Shown here: positions 1 to 6,612 of the stretch, in pieces
Layout of the letters: each line of letters begins with the position of its first letter
Numbering within the stretch: the first letter of the stretch is position 1
Source of the DNA: Jejuia rubra
GTDB taxonomy: Bacteria; Bacteroidota; Bacteroidia; Flavobacteriales; Flavobacteriaceae
NCBI RefSeq assembly: GCF_042684665.1
Contig: NZ_JBHULY010000012.1
Span: 1 to 44,743 of the forward strand
Direction of reading: 5' to 3'
DNA length: 44,743 bases
Made by a program: the position numbers and the translations under genes
The notes under the pieces: generated by a model
What the model was told of the DNA's origin: nothing
Database searches by the model: none
The model's input: only the letters and a program-made list of their open reading frames with translations

Positions 1-38
1 AGCTCCTTAAAACGAGTCTGTTGCAGAAATTATGGGTT

Positions 39-83
39 TTTATGGCGGCTTGCGCAACGGTTACCAATGTTGTAAGTAGTTAT
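39..83 (+). repeat. Edge motif flanking the lipoprotein gene, left copy
   Basis: This non-coding stretch contains GCGCAACGG and then TGTTGTAAGTAGTTAT (68-83). A close relative of the second part, AGTTGTAAGTAATTAT, lies on the opposite strand at 573-588, directly at the start codon of the lipoprotein gene between them. The two copies therefore form an imperfect inverted pair around a single gene. From memory, similar CGCAACG and GTTGTAAG motifs recur around small orphan genes in Bacteroidota. That recollection is unchecked. Confidence 0.4.
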
Positions 84-154
84 TTATTATCTAAATGAAT
101 CATATATTGAAGAGTTTCTACGAATTCTTTTCATTTTATAAACAAATAATTCTG

Positions 155-574
155 TCAATTTTTCTTTATAGGGTGTTCGGGGTTAAAACAATCTTTTCCA
201 TTAGAATCAAAAACCATTAAACAAGCAAAATAGTCAGTCATAGTTTCTTTACCGTCAGCAACTACTGTGAATTTTTCATCAATTTCATTCTGGAGATTGA
301 TGTCACTCCAAACAATTCTATTAATATTTTGTTGATGTTTTCCATCGACTTTTTTATTCCAATTCCCATAGTTTTCATACATTAATTTCATTCCGTCTAG
401 TGCTGACTGAATTCTATAAAATCGAAGCTCATTCATATAAATTGTATCATTTTCAACTACTAATGGTGTGTTCACAATTTCGAATTTTCCATGATTTGTT
501 TTTTTTGATACTTCTTTTGAAGATGAACAACAATATAAAATTAGGCTAAATAATATCAGAATGCATTTTTTCAT
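155..574 (-). CDS. Small hypothetical lipoprotein
   Basis: This is a 139-residue protein with a short lipoprotein signal: Lys2-Lys3, a hydrophobic stretch at about 4-14, then Cys15-Cys16 followed by serines. It would be anchored in a membrane, probably the outer one, facing the periplasm or the surface. I do not recognise the mature part, which has no catalytic motif I can name and contains two further cysteines near the C-terminus. The ATG sits at the edge of the TTGTAAGTAATTAT motif, so almost no leader separates the motif from the gene. It has no operon partner and converges with nothing functional. The flanking inverted motifs suggest it may have arrived as a single-gene cassette, which is inference. 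Confidence 0.7.
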   Translation of the reverse strand: MKKCILILFSLILYCCSSSKEVSKKTNHGKFEIVNTPLVVENDTIYMNELRFYRIQSALDGMKLMYENYGNWNKKVDGKHQQNINRIVWSDINLQNEIDEKFTVVADGKETMTDYFACLMVFDSNGKDCFNPEHPIKKN

Positions 575-588
575 AATTACTTACAACT
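573..588 (-). repeat. Edge motif flanking the lipoprotein gene, right copy
   Basis: Read on the reverse strand this is AGTTGTAAGTAATTAT, whose last bases run into the ATG of the lipoprotein gene. It differs from the left copy (68-83, forward strand) at two positions out of 16. Confidence 0.4.
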
Positions 589-635
589 TTATGATATGAA
601 GTAAGTTGAAATTTTTTACTAAATCAAACGAAAAA

Positions 636-887
636 TCATCCAAAATACACCGCCCCACGATGAGGCTTCAAAGCATCCCGTACCGGCCTCATATCCGATT
701 CATCAACTACCAAAAAAGCAATGCTATGTGCTTCGCTCAGCACTTCAACACCCGTTATATTCAAATCGAGTTGCTCCCTTTTAATGTATTCCTTTAAATG
801 AATTTCGTGGTGCTCGGCAATCCTTTGGGCATCAGGCCCCCTAAAATCCCAAATTAGTTTTAATTGTCGCATGCGGTTTGTTTTCAT
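636..887 (-). CDS. Small conserved-looking hypothetical protein
   Basis: This is an 83-residue soluble protein without signal peptide or membrane segment. It alternates predicted strand and helix: a strand with Leu-Ile-Trp-Asp-Phe near residue 12, a His-His-containing helix at about 25-36, then a strand with Ile-Ala-Phe-Leu-Val-Val near 56-61 and a final helix. This pattern suits a small alpha/beta fold, possibly ferredoxin-like. I cannot name the family. An in-frame ATG at residue 6 is an alternative start. It is separated from the divergently transcribed PPIase operon by about 130 bases. The regular secondary-structure pattern supports a real gene, but function is unknown. Confidence 0.65.
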   Translation of the reverse strand: MKTNRMRQLKLIWDFRGPDAQRIAEHHEIHLKEYIKREQLDLNITGVEVLSEAHSIAFLVVDESDMRPVRDALKPHRGAVYFG

Positions 888-964
888 TGTAAATGTCTAA
901 AAATTATCTGTTTTGGCATCCGATTATGTGAAATAAATCTATCCCCAATACGTTTGCATTCAAC

Positions 965-994
965 TTGTTTAAAAGTGATATATTGTTATTTTTG
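965..994 (+). promoter_or_regulatory. Promoter of the PPIase operon
   Basis: TTG at 965-967, a 19-base spacer, and TATTTTTG at 987-994 match the Bacteroidota pattern TTG-N19-TAnnTTTG exactly. It sits 26 bases upstream of the first ATG of the operon. Confidence 0.65.
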
Positions 995-1020
995 TAGCCG
1001 TTGATTAAAAATCCTAATTT

Positions 1021-2961
1021 ATGAAAATGAAGTGGTTTGCCCTTGTTTTTACTGTTTTATTCATTTCGACATCTTTTGCCCAAAGTGATGACGTGCTTTT
1101 TACTGTGGATGGCGATGCGGTGTTAACTTCCGAGTTTAAAAGAGTCTATAGCAAAAATCTTAATTTAGTTCAGGATGAATCCCAAAAGGACGTAGACGAA
1201 TACTTAAAGTTGTTTGTCAACTATAAGGTAAAACTTAAAGAGGCACGTGCTCAGGGGTTGCATGAAAAGCCCAATTACCAAAGGGAATTGTCCAACTACA
1301 AAAAGCAGTTGGCAAAAAACTATATGTCTGACAACACCGTGAGCGAAGCCTTGGTAAAAGAGGCCTATGCACATTTTTCACAGGATGTTAAAGCCAATCA
1401 TATTTTGGTAAGGGTTTCCGATAATGCCACTGCCGAGGATACTTTGGCCGCATTCAATCTCATTTCAGAAATTAAGACCCGTACCGAAACCGAGGGGTTT
1501 GAGCCAGTGCGGAAAGAAGTGCACGACGGCAAAAAAGTATACGGTGAAGAATTGGGTTGGTTTACCGCTTTCAGAATGGTATATCCTTTTGAGAAAGTAG
1601 CCTTTAATACGCCAGTTGGGGAAACTTCAGAACCGTTTAGAACTCAATTTGGTTTCCATATTGTGCATGTATTGGACAAGCGCAAATCCCCGGGGAAATG
1701 CACCGTGAAGCACATTATGGTGATGCATAAAAAGGAGGAGGGCCTTGCTGATTTCTCGGAGAACCGAATAAAGGAACTTTACCAAAAAATACAACAGGGA
1801 GAGGAATTTGAAACAATTGCCAAGGAATTTTCAGATGATAAAAACACCGCCCCAAGGGGTGGCGAACTGCAGCCTTTTTCAAGTGGGCAATTAAGTGTTC
1901 CTGAATTTGAGGAAACAGCGTTTGCGCTAGAAAACCCCGGGGATATTTCTGAGCCGATACGGACTGAGTTTGGGTGGCACATCATTAAATTGAAAGAAAT
2001 CGAACCTATTGGTAGCTTTGAGCAGTTAAAATCTGAATTAGAGGCTAAGGTAAAGCGTGATGACCGCTCTAAATTAATCGAGGAAGCACTAATTGCTAAG
2101 TTGAAGAAAAAGCGAAATATTGGGGAGGAGACACCTAACTTAGAATATTTTGCCTCAATTTTGAATGACGATTTCTTTACAAGAAAATGGCAGTTGCCTG
2201 AAGATTTTAAAGCCGACCAATCATTTTTAAACATAGGAGAAAAGAGCTTAACCTTTGCTGATTTTGGGGAGTATCTTGTCAAATATCAACGTACCTCACG
2301 AGGTAGAAAACCTTTTGAGGCGATTGCAAAAGAGGCTTATAATGCCTTTTTGAGCAACGAGCTAAAAGCCTATGAAGAGGAACATCTTGAGGCTGAAAAT
2401 GAAGATTTTGCTCATATTTTATCAGAATACAGGGACGGTTTGCTACTATTTGATTTGATGGAAAATACCATTTGGAAAACGGCGAAAACGGATTCTTTGG
2501 AGATTCAAAAGTATTATGATAACAATAAGGACAAATACTACTGGCCCGAACGCGTGGTTGTGGATGTGGCCTCTGCTTCAAAGCGAAAAATCATTAATAG
2601 AGTATCAAAAATGCTACACGAAGAAATGTCGTTTGAGCACATCAAAAAGTTGGTAAATACCAATGGTGATGTTCATGTGATTATTACCTCAGATACCATG
2701 CCTGCCGATCATCAGGCGCTACCAAAAGATTTTGAGTTTAAGCCGGGCATTTCAAAAGTATATAAGCACAATAAAGGTTATGTAGTTGCCAAAGTACAAG
2801 AGGTGTTGCCAAAAACTTTAAAACCTTTTGAGGATATTAAAGGCTTGGTGATGAGCGATTATCAAACCCACAAGGAATCACTTTGGCTTGCCGAGCTAAA
2901 AGAAAAGTATAAAGTGGAGGTGAACGCCGATGCCCTAAAAAAGGTAAAAGCAGAATTATAA
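1021..2961 (+). CDS. Exported double-parvulin peptidyl-prolyl isomerase
   Basis: This 646-residue periplasmic folding factor belongs to the PpiC/parvulin group and would catalyse cis-trans isomerisation of X-Pro bonds in exported proteins. Residues 1-20 are a signal peptide ending Ser-Phe-Ala before Gln21. A SurA-like helical region precedes two parvulin domains, at about 122-220 (opening Asn-His-Ile-Leu-Val, closing Phe-Gly-Phe-His-Ile-Val) and 227-327 (Lys-His-Ile-Met, closing Phe-Gly-Trp-His-Ile-Ile). A more divergent third parvulin-like segment may occupy about 507-607. It opens an operon with a lipoprotein relative (7 bases on) and SurA. This three-gene set recurs in Flavobacteriia as I recall, and likely serves outer-membrane barrel and T9SS cargo folding (inference). 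Confidence 0.9.
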   Translation: MKMKWFALVFTVLFISTSFAQSDDVLFTVDGDAVLTSEFKRVYSKNLNLVQDESQKDVDEYLKLFVNYKVKLKEARAQGLHEKPNYQRELSNYKKQLAKNYMSDNTVSEALVKEAYAHFSQDVKANHILVRVSDNATAEDTLAAFNLISEIKTRTETEGFEPVRKEVHDGKKVYGEELGWFTAFRMVYPFEKVAFNTPVGETSEPFRTQFGFHIVHVLDKRKSPGKCTVKHIMVMHKKEEGLADFSENRIKELYQKIQQGEEFETIAKEFSDDKNTAPRGGELQPFSSGQLSVPEFEETAFALENPGDISEPIRTEFGWHIIKLKEIEPIGSFEQLKSELEAKVKRDDRSKLIEEALIAKLKKKRNIGEETPNLEYFASILNDDFFTRKWQLPEDFKADQSFLNIGEKSLTFADFGEYLVKYQRTSRGRKPFEAIAKEAYNAFLSNELKAYEEEHLEAENEDFAHILSEYRDGLLLFDLMENTIWKTAKTDSLEIQKYYDNNKDKYYWPERVVVDVASASKRKIINRVSKMLHEEMSFEHIKKLVNTNGDVHVIITSDTMPADHQALPKDFEFKPGISKVYKHNKGYVVAKVQEVLPKTLKPFEDIKGLVMSDYQTHKESLWLAELKEKYKVEVNADALKKVKAEL

Positions 2962-2968
2962 AAAGCGA

Positions 2969-3823
2969 ATGCAATTAAAATCCCTCATATTAGTTGTTGT
3001 TTTGGCGAGTATGGCTTCGTGCGACTTTTTTAAGAAAACTGAAGGAAAAAAGCCCATCGCCCGAGTAAATAACAGCTATTTGTACTATGAGGATTTAGAG
3101 GATGCTTTTTCCGAAGGAATTAGCAAAGCGGACAGTACTTTGATGGTCCAGAATTTTATTAATAATTGGGCCACCCAGCAATTACTTGTGGACGGTGCAC
3201 TGATCAATTTGGGTGAGGACAAGCAAAAAACTTTTAGTAAACTGGTGGATCAGTACAAAAAGGACTTATACAGCAAGGCGTATTTGGAGGCTTTGGTGAG
3301 ACAAAATATCGATACGTCGGTATCAAAAGAAGCGGCCACGGCCTACTACGAATCCCACAAGGATGTGTTCAAATTAAACGAGGAGCTTATCAAATTCAGA
3401 TATATTCACGTAGATGAGGATATCATTGATTTGGAAACTATCAAGGATCGTTTCAGACGGTTTGACGAAGAGGACAAAAGGGCTCTAGATTCCATAGCTA
3501 TTCAATTCAGATCGTACTCGTTAAATGATTCTATATGGGTGAAAATGAGCCAAGTAATTGCGAAGATTCCGGGGGTGAATTCTGAAAATAAAAGTCAACT
3601 GTTAAAAAAATCCCATTTTGTGCAACTCAAAGATTCATTAGGTTTATATTTGATGCAGATAAATGATGTGTTGTTTCGTAACGATACTGCGCCGTTGGAA
3701 TATGTAAAACCTACCATTCATCAAATTGTTATCAACAGGCGCAAATTGGAACTCATAAAAAAATTGGAGAAAGATATTACTAAGGATGCTATTAAAAACA
3801 AAGAGTTTGAAATCTATAATTGA
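2969..3823 (+). CDS. SurA/PPIase-like periplasmic lipoprotein
   Basis: This 284-residue lipoprotein has a clear lipobox with Cys18 (Ala-Ser-Met-Ala-Ser-Cys). The mature N-terminus opens with Pro-Ile-Ala-Arg-Val-Asn and Leu-Tyr-Tyr-Glu-Asp-Leu, a pattern like the start of SurA/PpiD chaperone domains. The rest is charged and helical. I do not see the conserved parvulin catalytic signature (the His-Ile-Leu and Phe-Gly-x-His pair), so it is probably a chaperone rather than an active isomerase. It is the middle gene of the PPIase operon. Its 3' end overlaps the next reading frame by 38 bases if surA starts at its first ATG. Databases often label such proteins peptidylprolyl isomerase, and I regard that name as positional. 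Confidence 0.8.
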   Translation: MQLKSLILVVVLASMASCDFFKKTEGKKPIARVNNSYLYYEDLEDAFSEGISKADSTLMVQNFINNWATQQLLVDGALINLGEDKQKTFSKLVDQYKKDLYSKAYLEALVRQNIDTSVSKEAATAYYESHKDVFKLNEELIKFRYIHVDEDIIDLETIKDRFRRFDEEDKRALDSIAIQFRSYSLNDSIWVKMSQVIAKIPGVNSENKSQLLKKSHFVQLKDSLGLYLMQINDVLFRNDTAPLEYVKPTIHQIVINRRKLELIKKLEKDITKDAIKNKEFEIYN

Positions 3824-5240
3824 CGTAAGATTGCTTTTGGTCTTGCTGTTTGTTTGGGCTTTGCCCTCGCACTCACAGGAGATCATTGAAGATGAAGTTG
3901 AAGAAGAAACACAAGAAGTGACCCAAGTAGATTCCACACAAACCTTTCAGCGCGTAAAAGTGGACGGTGTTGCAGGTGTGGTGGGCGAATATATTGTGTT
4001 GCAATCTGATATCGATAAAACATTAATTCAGATGCAGGCCCAGGGGGTGAATACCAAGGATATCACACGTTGTCAAATTTTCGGAAAATTATTGGAGGAC
4101 AAACTGTATGCCCATCATGCCATTCAAGATAGTATTGAGGTGTCTGATGCTGAAATAAGGCGAAGTGTGGACTACCAATTGCAGCAGTTTTTGCAACAGG
4201 TAAATGGGAATATGGACCGCCTTTTGGAATTTTATAAAAAGGAAGATGAGGAAAGCTTGAAGGAAGAAATGTTTGAGATTAATAAATCCCAGATGTTGGC
4301 ACAACGTATGCAGGCTAAAATTATTGAAGAGGTTGAGGTGACCCCTGAAGAGGTGAGGCAGTTTTTCAATAAGATTCCAGAGGAAGAAAGACCAACTTTT
4401 GGTACGGAGTTAAAAGTATCGCAGATTGTTGTGGAACCTGAGGTATCAGCAGAAGAAGAGCAAAAAGTGATAGAGCAACTAAAAGGTTTTAAAAAGGACG
4501 TTTTGGAAAATGGGGCAAGTTTTCGCTCAAAAGTAGTGTTGTACACAGATGATAAAGCTTCCATAAGCACTGGTGGAAAATACACCTTGAACCGGAAGCA
4601 ACCAAGGATGGTAAAGGAGTTCAGGCAGGTTGCCTTTTCCCTGCAAGAGGGTGAGATATCGGACCCTTTCAAAACCGATTTTGGTTACCATATTGTTTAT
4701 TGTGAAAAAATTAGGGGGCAGGAATATGATGTAAGCCATATCCTATTGATACCAAAGGTTTCGGATGAGGCGGTAACAGAAGCTCGCGAAGAAATTACCA
4801 AAGTAAGACAAAGGATTGTGGATGGCGACATTACCTTTGAAGCGGCCGCAAGGGAGTCCAGTGATGAAAAAGAAACCAAATTTGATGGCGGGAAATTGAT
4901 TAACCCCGAAACTCAGGACTATAATTTTGAACTCACCCGAATGGATCCGGAATTGTACGGCCAAATCCAAGATTTAAAGGATGGAGAGGTTAGCCAAATT
5001 ATTCCGGAATCGGATAGAACTGGGAAAGTAAAGTTCAAACTATTAACCGTGAATGATAGGATTGATGAGCATGAAGCCAACTATGCACGGGATTTCATGA
5101 AAATCAAGCAAATGGCCTTGAATGAGAAAAAGATTAAGGCCATTGAAAAATGGCAGGAAGAGAAAATCACAGATACTTATGTAAAAGTAACAGGAGAGAT
5201 GCGCGACTGTGATTATGCAAGTAACTGGTTAAAAAAATAA
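3786..5240 (+). CDS. surA: SurA-type periplasmic chaperone / peptidyl-prolyl isomerase
   Basis: This 484-residue protein has a signal peptide ending about Ser-His-Ser-Gln (residues 28-31), an acidic Glu-rich linker, a SurA N-terminal chaperone region at about 55-200, and two parvulin domains at about 205-305 and 315-420. The first closes with Phe-Gly-Tyr-His-Ile-Val. The second opens with Ser-His-Ile-Leu-Leu and looks more divergent. A C-terminal helix follows, as in SurA. Its role is folding of outer-membrane proteins in the periplasm. The ATG at 3786 overlaps the upstream lipoprotein gene by 38 bases, and a TTG at 3807 would give a more compact signal peptide. The next gene, moxR, starts 3 bases after the stop, so co-transcription is likely. 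Confidence 0.88.
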   Translation: MLLKTKSLKSIIDVRLLLVLLFVWALPSHSQEIIEDEVEEETQEVTQVDSTQTFQRVKVDGVAGVVGEYIVLQSDIDKTLIQMQAQGVNTKDITRCQIFGKLLEDKLYAHHAIQDSIEVSDAEIRRSVDYQLQQFLQQVNGNMDRLLEFYKKEDEESLKEEMFEINKSQMLAQRMQAKIIEEVEVTPEEVRQFFNKIPEEERPTFGTELKVSQIVVEPEVSAEEEQKVIEQLKGFKKDVLENGASFRSKVVLYTDDKASISTGGKYTLNRKQPRMVKEFRQVAFSLQEGEISDPFKTDFGYHIVYCEKIRGQEYDVSHILLIPKVSDEAVTEAREEITKVRQRIVDGDITFEAAARESSDEKETKFDGGKLINPETQDYNFELTRMDPELYGQIQDLKDGEVSQIIPESDRTGKVKFKLLTVNDRIDEHEANYARDFMKIKQMALNEKKIKAIEKWQEEKITDTYVKVTGEMRDCDYASNWLKK

Positions 5241-5243
5241 CAT

Positions 5244-6197
5244 ATGTCTGACGTTGTCGCTGTAAAGGAGTTTGTTAAAAAATACCAAGATTTAAAGCAG
5301 GAAATTGCAAAGGTCATTGTGGGTCAGGATGACGTCATCAATCAAATATTGATTTCTATTTTTTCAGGAGGCCATTCTTTGTTAATTGGAGTTCCGGGAT
5401 TAGCGAAAACCCTTATGGTAAATACCATTGCCCAAGCTTTAGGGTTGGATTTCAAACGAATACAATTTACTCCAGATTTAATGCCAAGCGATATTTTAGG
5501 GAGTGAAATTTTGGATGAAGACCGTCATTTTAAATTCGTAAAGGGTCCAATTTTCGCCAATATCATTTTAGCTGACGAAATCAACAGAACACCACCTAAA
5601 ACTCAGGCGGCCTTATTGGAAGCCATGCAGGAAAGAGCTGTGACGGTGGCGGGACATCATTACAAATTGAGTTTGCCCTATTTCGTACTTGCAACTCAAA
5701 ACCCAATTGAGCAGGAAGGGACGTACCCCTTGCCAGAGGCACAATTGGACCGTTTTATGTTTGCCATTAATTTGGAGTATCCTTCTTTTCAAGAAGAAGT
5801 AGAAGTGGTAAAGGCTACAACCAACGATGAGGCGGTTAAAGTGAACGCCTTGTTTACGGCTGAAGAAATTCTAAACTTTCAGCACGTTATCAGAAGAATT
5901 CCTGTTGCAGATAATGTCATTGAATATGCGGTAGGGATGGTAGGCAAAACCCGACCCAATTCTGATGTGGCTTCCGATTTGGTAAAACAATATATCGATT
6001 GGGGAGCAGGGCCACGAGCTTCACAAAATTTAATTTTAGCGGCCAAAACCCACGCGGCCATAAACGGTAAATTCTCTCCTGATAATGAGGATGTTCAAGC
6101 GGTAGCCTACAGTATTTTGAGGCATCGTATCATCAAAAACTACAAAGCCGAGGCAGAAGGTATTTTGGAAAACGAAGTGATTTCGTCTTTGTTTTAG
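5244..6197 (+). CDS. MoxR-family AAA+ ATPase
   Basis: This 317-residue cytoplasmic AAA+ ATPase has Walker A Gly-Val-Pro-Gly-Leu-Ala-Lys-Thr (49-56), Walker B Ile-Leu-Ala-Asp-Glu-Ile-Asn (108-114), and the sensor-like Leu-Ala-Thr-Gln-Asn-Pro downstream. The pattern Gln-Asn-Pro-Ile-Glu-Gln-Glu-Gly-Thr-Tyr-Pro-Leu-Pro-Glu-Ala-Gln-Leu-Asp-Arg-Phe is diagnostic of the MoxR group. MoxR proteins are thought to act as chaperones that activate or insert cofactors into partners, commonly with DUF58 and von Willebrand A-domain proteins. Those partners are absent here, where moxR follows the SurA operon by 3 bases. The position suggests a link with envelope protein quality control, but the substrate cannot be deduced. 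Confidence 0.93.
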   Translation: MSDVVAVKEFVKKYQDLKQEIAKVIVGQDDVINQILISIFSGGHSLLIGVPGLAKTLMVNTIAQALGLDFKRIQFTPDLMPSDILGSEILDEDRHFKFVKGPIFANIILADEINRTPPKTQAALLEAMQERAVTVAGHHYKLSLPYFVLATQNPIEQEGTYPLPEAQLDRFMFAINLEYPSFQEEVEVVKATTNDEAVKVNALFTAEEILNFQHVIRRIPVADNVIEYAVGMVGKTRPNSDVASDLVKQYIDWGAGPRASQNLILAAKTHAAINGKFSPDNEDVQAVAYSILRHRIIKNYKAEAEGILENEVISSLF

Positions 6198-6401
6198 ATG
6201 AATATAAAACAATTTATCATTCCTATAATTTTCTTTCTAATAGGAATTGGTTTTTCCTTGATTGGTGCTTTGTTGAAGATAATCCATTTTGGAATAGGCA
6301 TAATAACAGGCAATTTATTGATATCCATTGCAACTGGCTTCAAAGTAATGGCCATAGTTTTGGCAATCGTGAAATTACTTAAGATTTATCGTGAAAGGTA
6401 G
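6198..6401 (+). CDS. Mini GldL-like two-helix membrane protein
   Basis: This 67-residue protein begins on the base after the moxR stop codon, so it is probably translationally coupled. It has two hydrophobic segments at about 5-30 and 36-60, joined by the short motif Gly-Ala-Leu-Leu-Lys-Ile-Ile-His-Phe-Gly-Ile-Gly with a following Thr-Gly-Asn-Leu-Leu. This resembles the start of GldL, the T9SS/gliding motor protein, whose first helix pair carries a comparable Lys-Ile-x-His-(Phe/Trp) turn. Unlike GldL it has no cytoplasmic domain, and its second helix has Lys45 but no Glu. It could be a stand-alone relative of the motor helices or simply a small membrane protein of convergent composition. The function is unassigned. 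Confidence 0.7.
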   Translation: MNIKQFIIPIIFFLIGIGFSLIGALLKIIHFGIGIITGNLLISIATGFKVMAIVLAIVKLLKIYRER

Positions 6402-6503
6402 GAACTGGTTAGCCTTGTGAATAGCACTAAGAATTTTTTATTTTTCTACATGAATTAATGATAAAAATTCAAACATCACCGATAATTATGCGACTCTAGT
6501 AAT

Positions 6504-6519
6504 TAAGTATTAATACTTA
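6504..6519. promoter_or_regulatory. Perfect 16-bp palindrome upstream of acnB
   Basis: TAAGTATTAATACTTA is its own reverse complement. It lies about 94 bases before the acnB ATG, just upstream of a weak promoter-like pair (TTG at 6526-6528 and CACCTTTG at 6544-6551). Size and symmetry suit a dimeric repressor or activator site. The bound regulator is unknown. Confidence 0.4.
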
Positions 6520-6612
6520 GTTTTATTGGGTCATTTATCTTTACACCTTTGCATTAAATTCGTATTTTGCATCGCTTTTTTAAAATAAAAATAACATTGA
6601 AATAATTCTTTT

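Noticed and set aside
606..797. Forward-strand open frame of 63 codons near the left edge
   Set aside because: It is the antisense of the better supported 83-residue protein and has no identifiable features.
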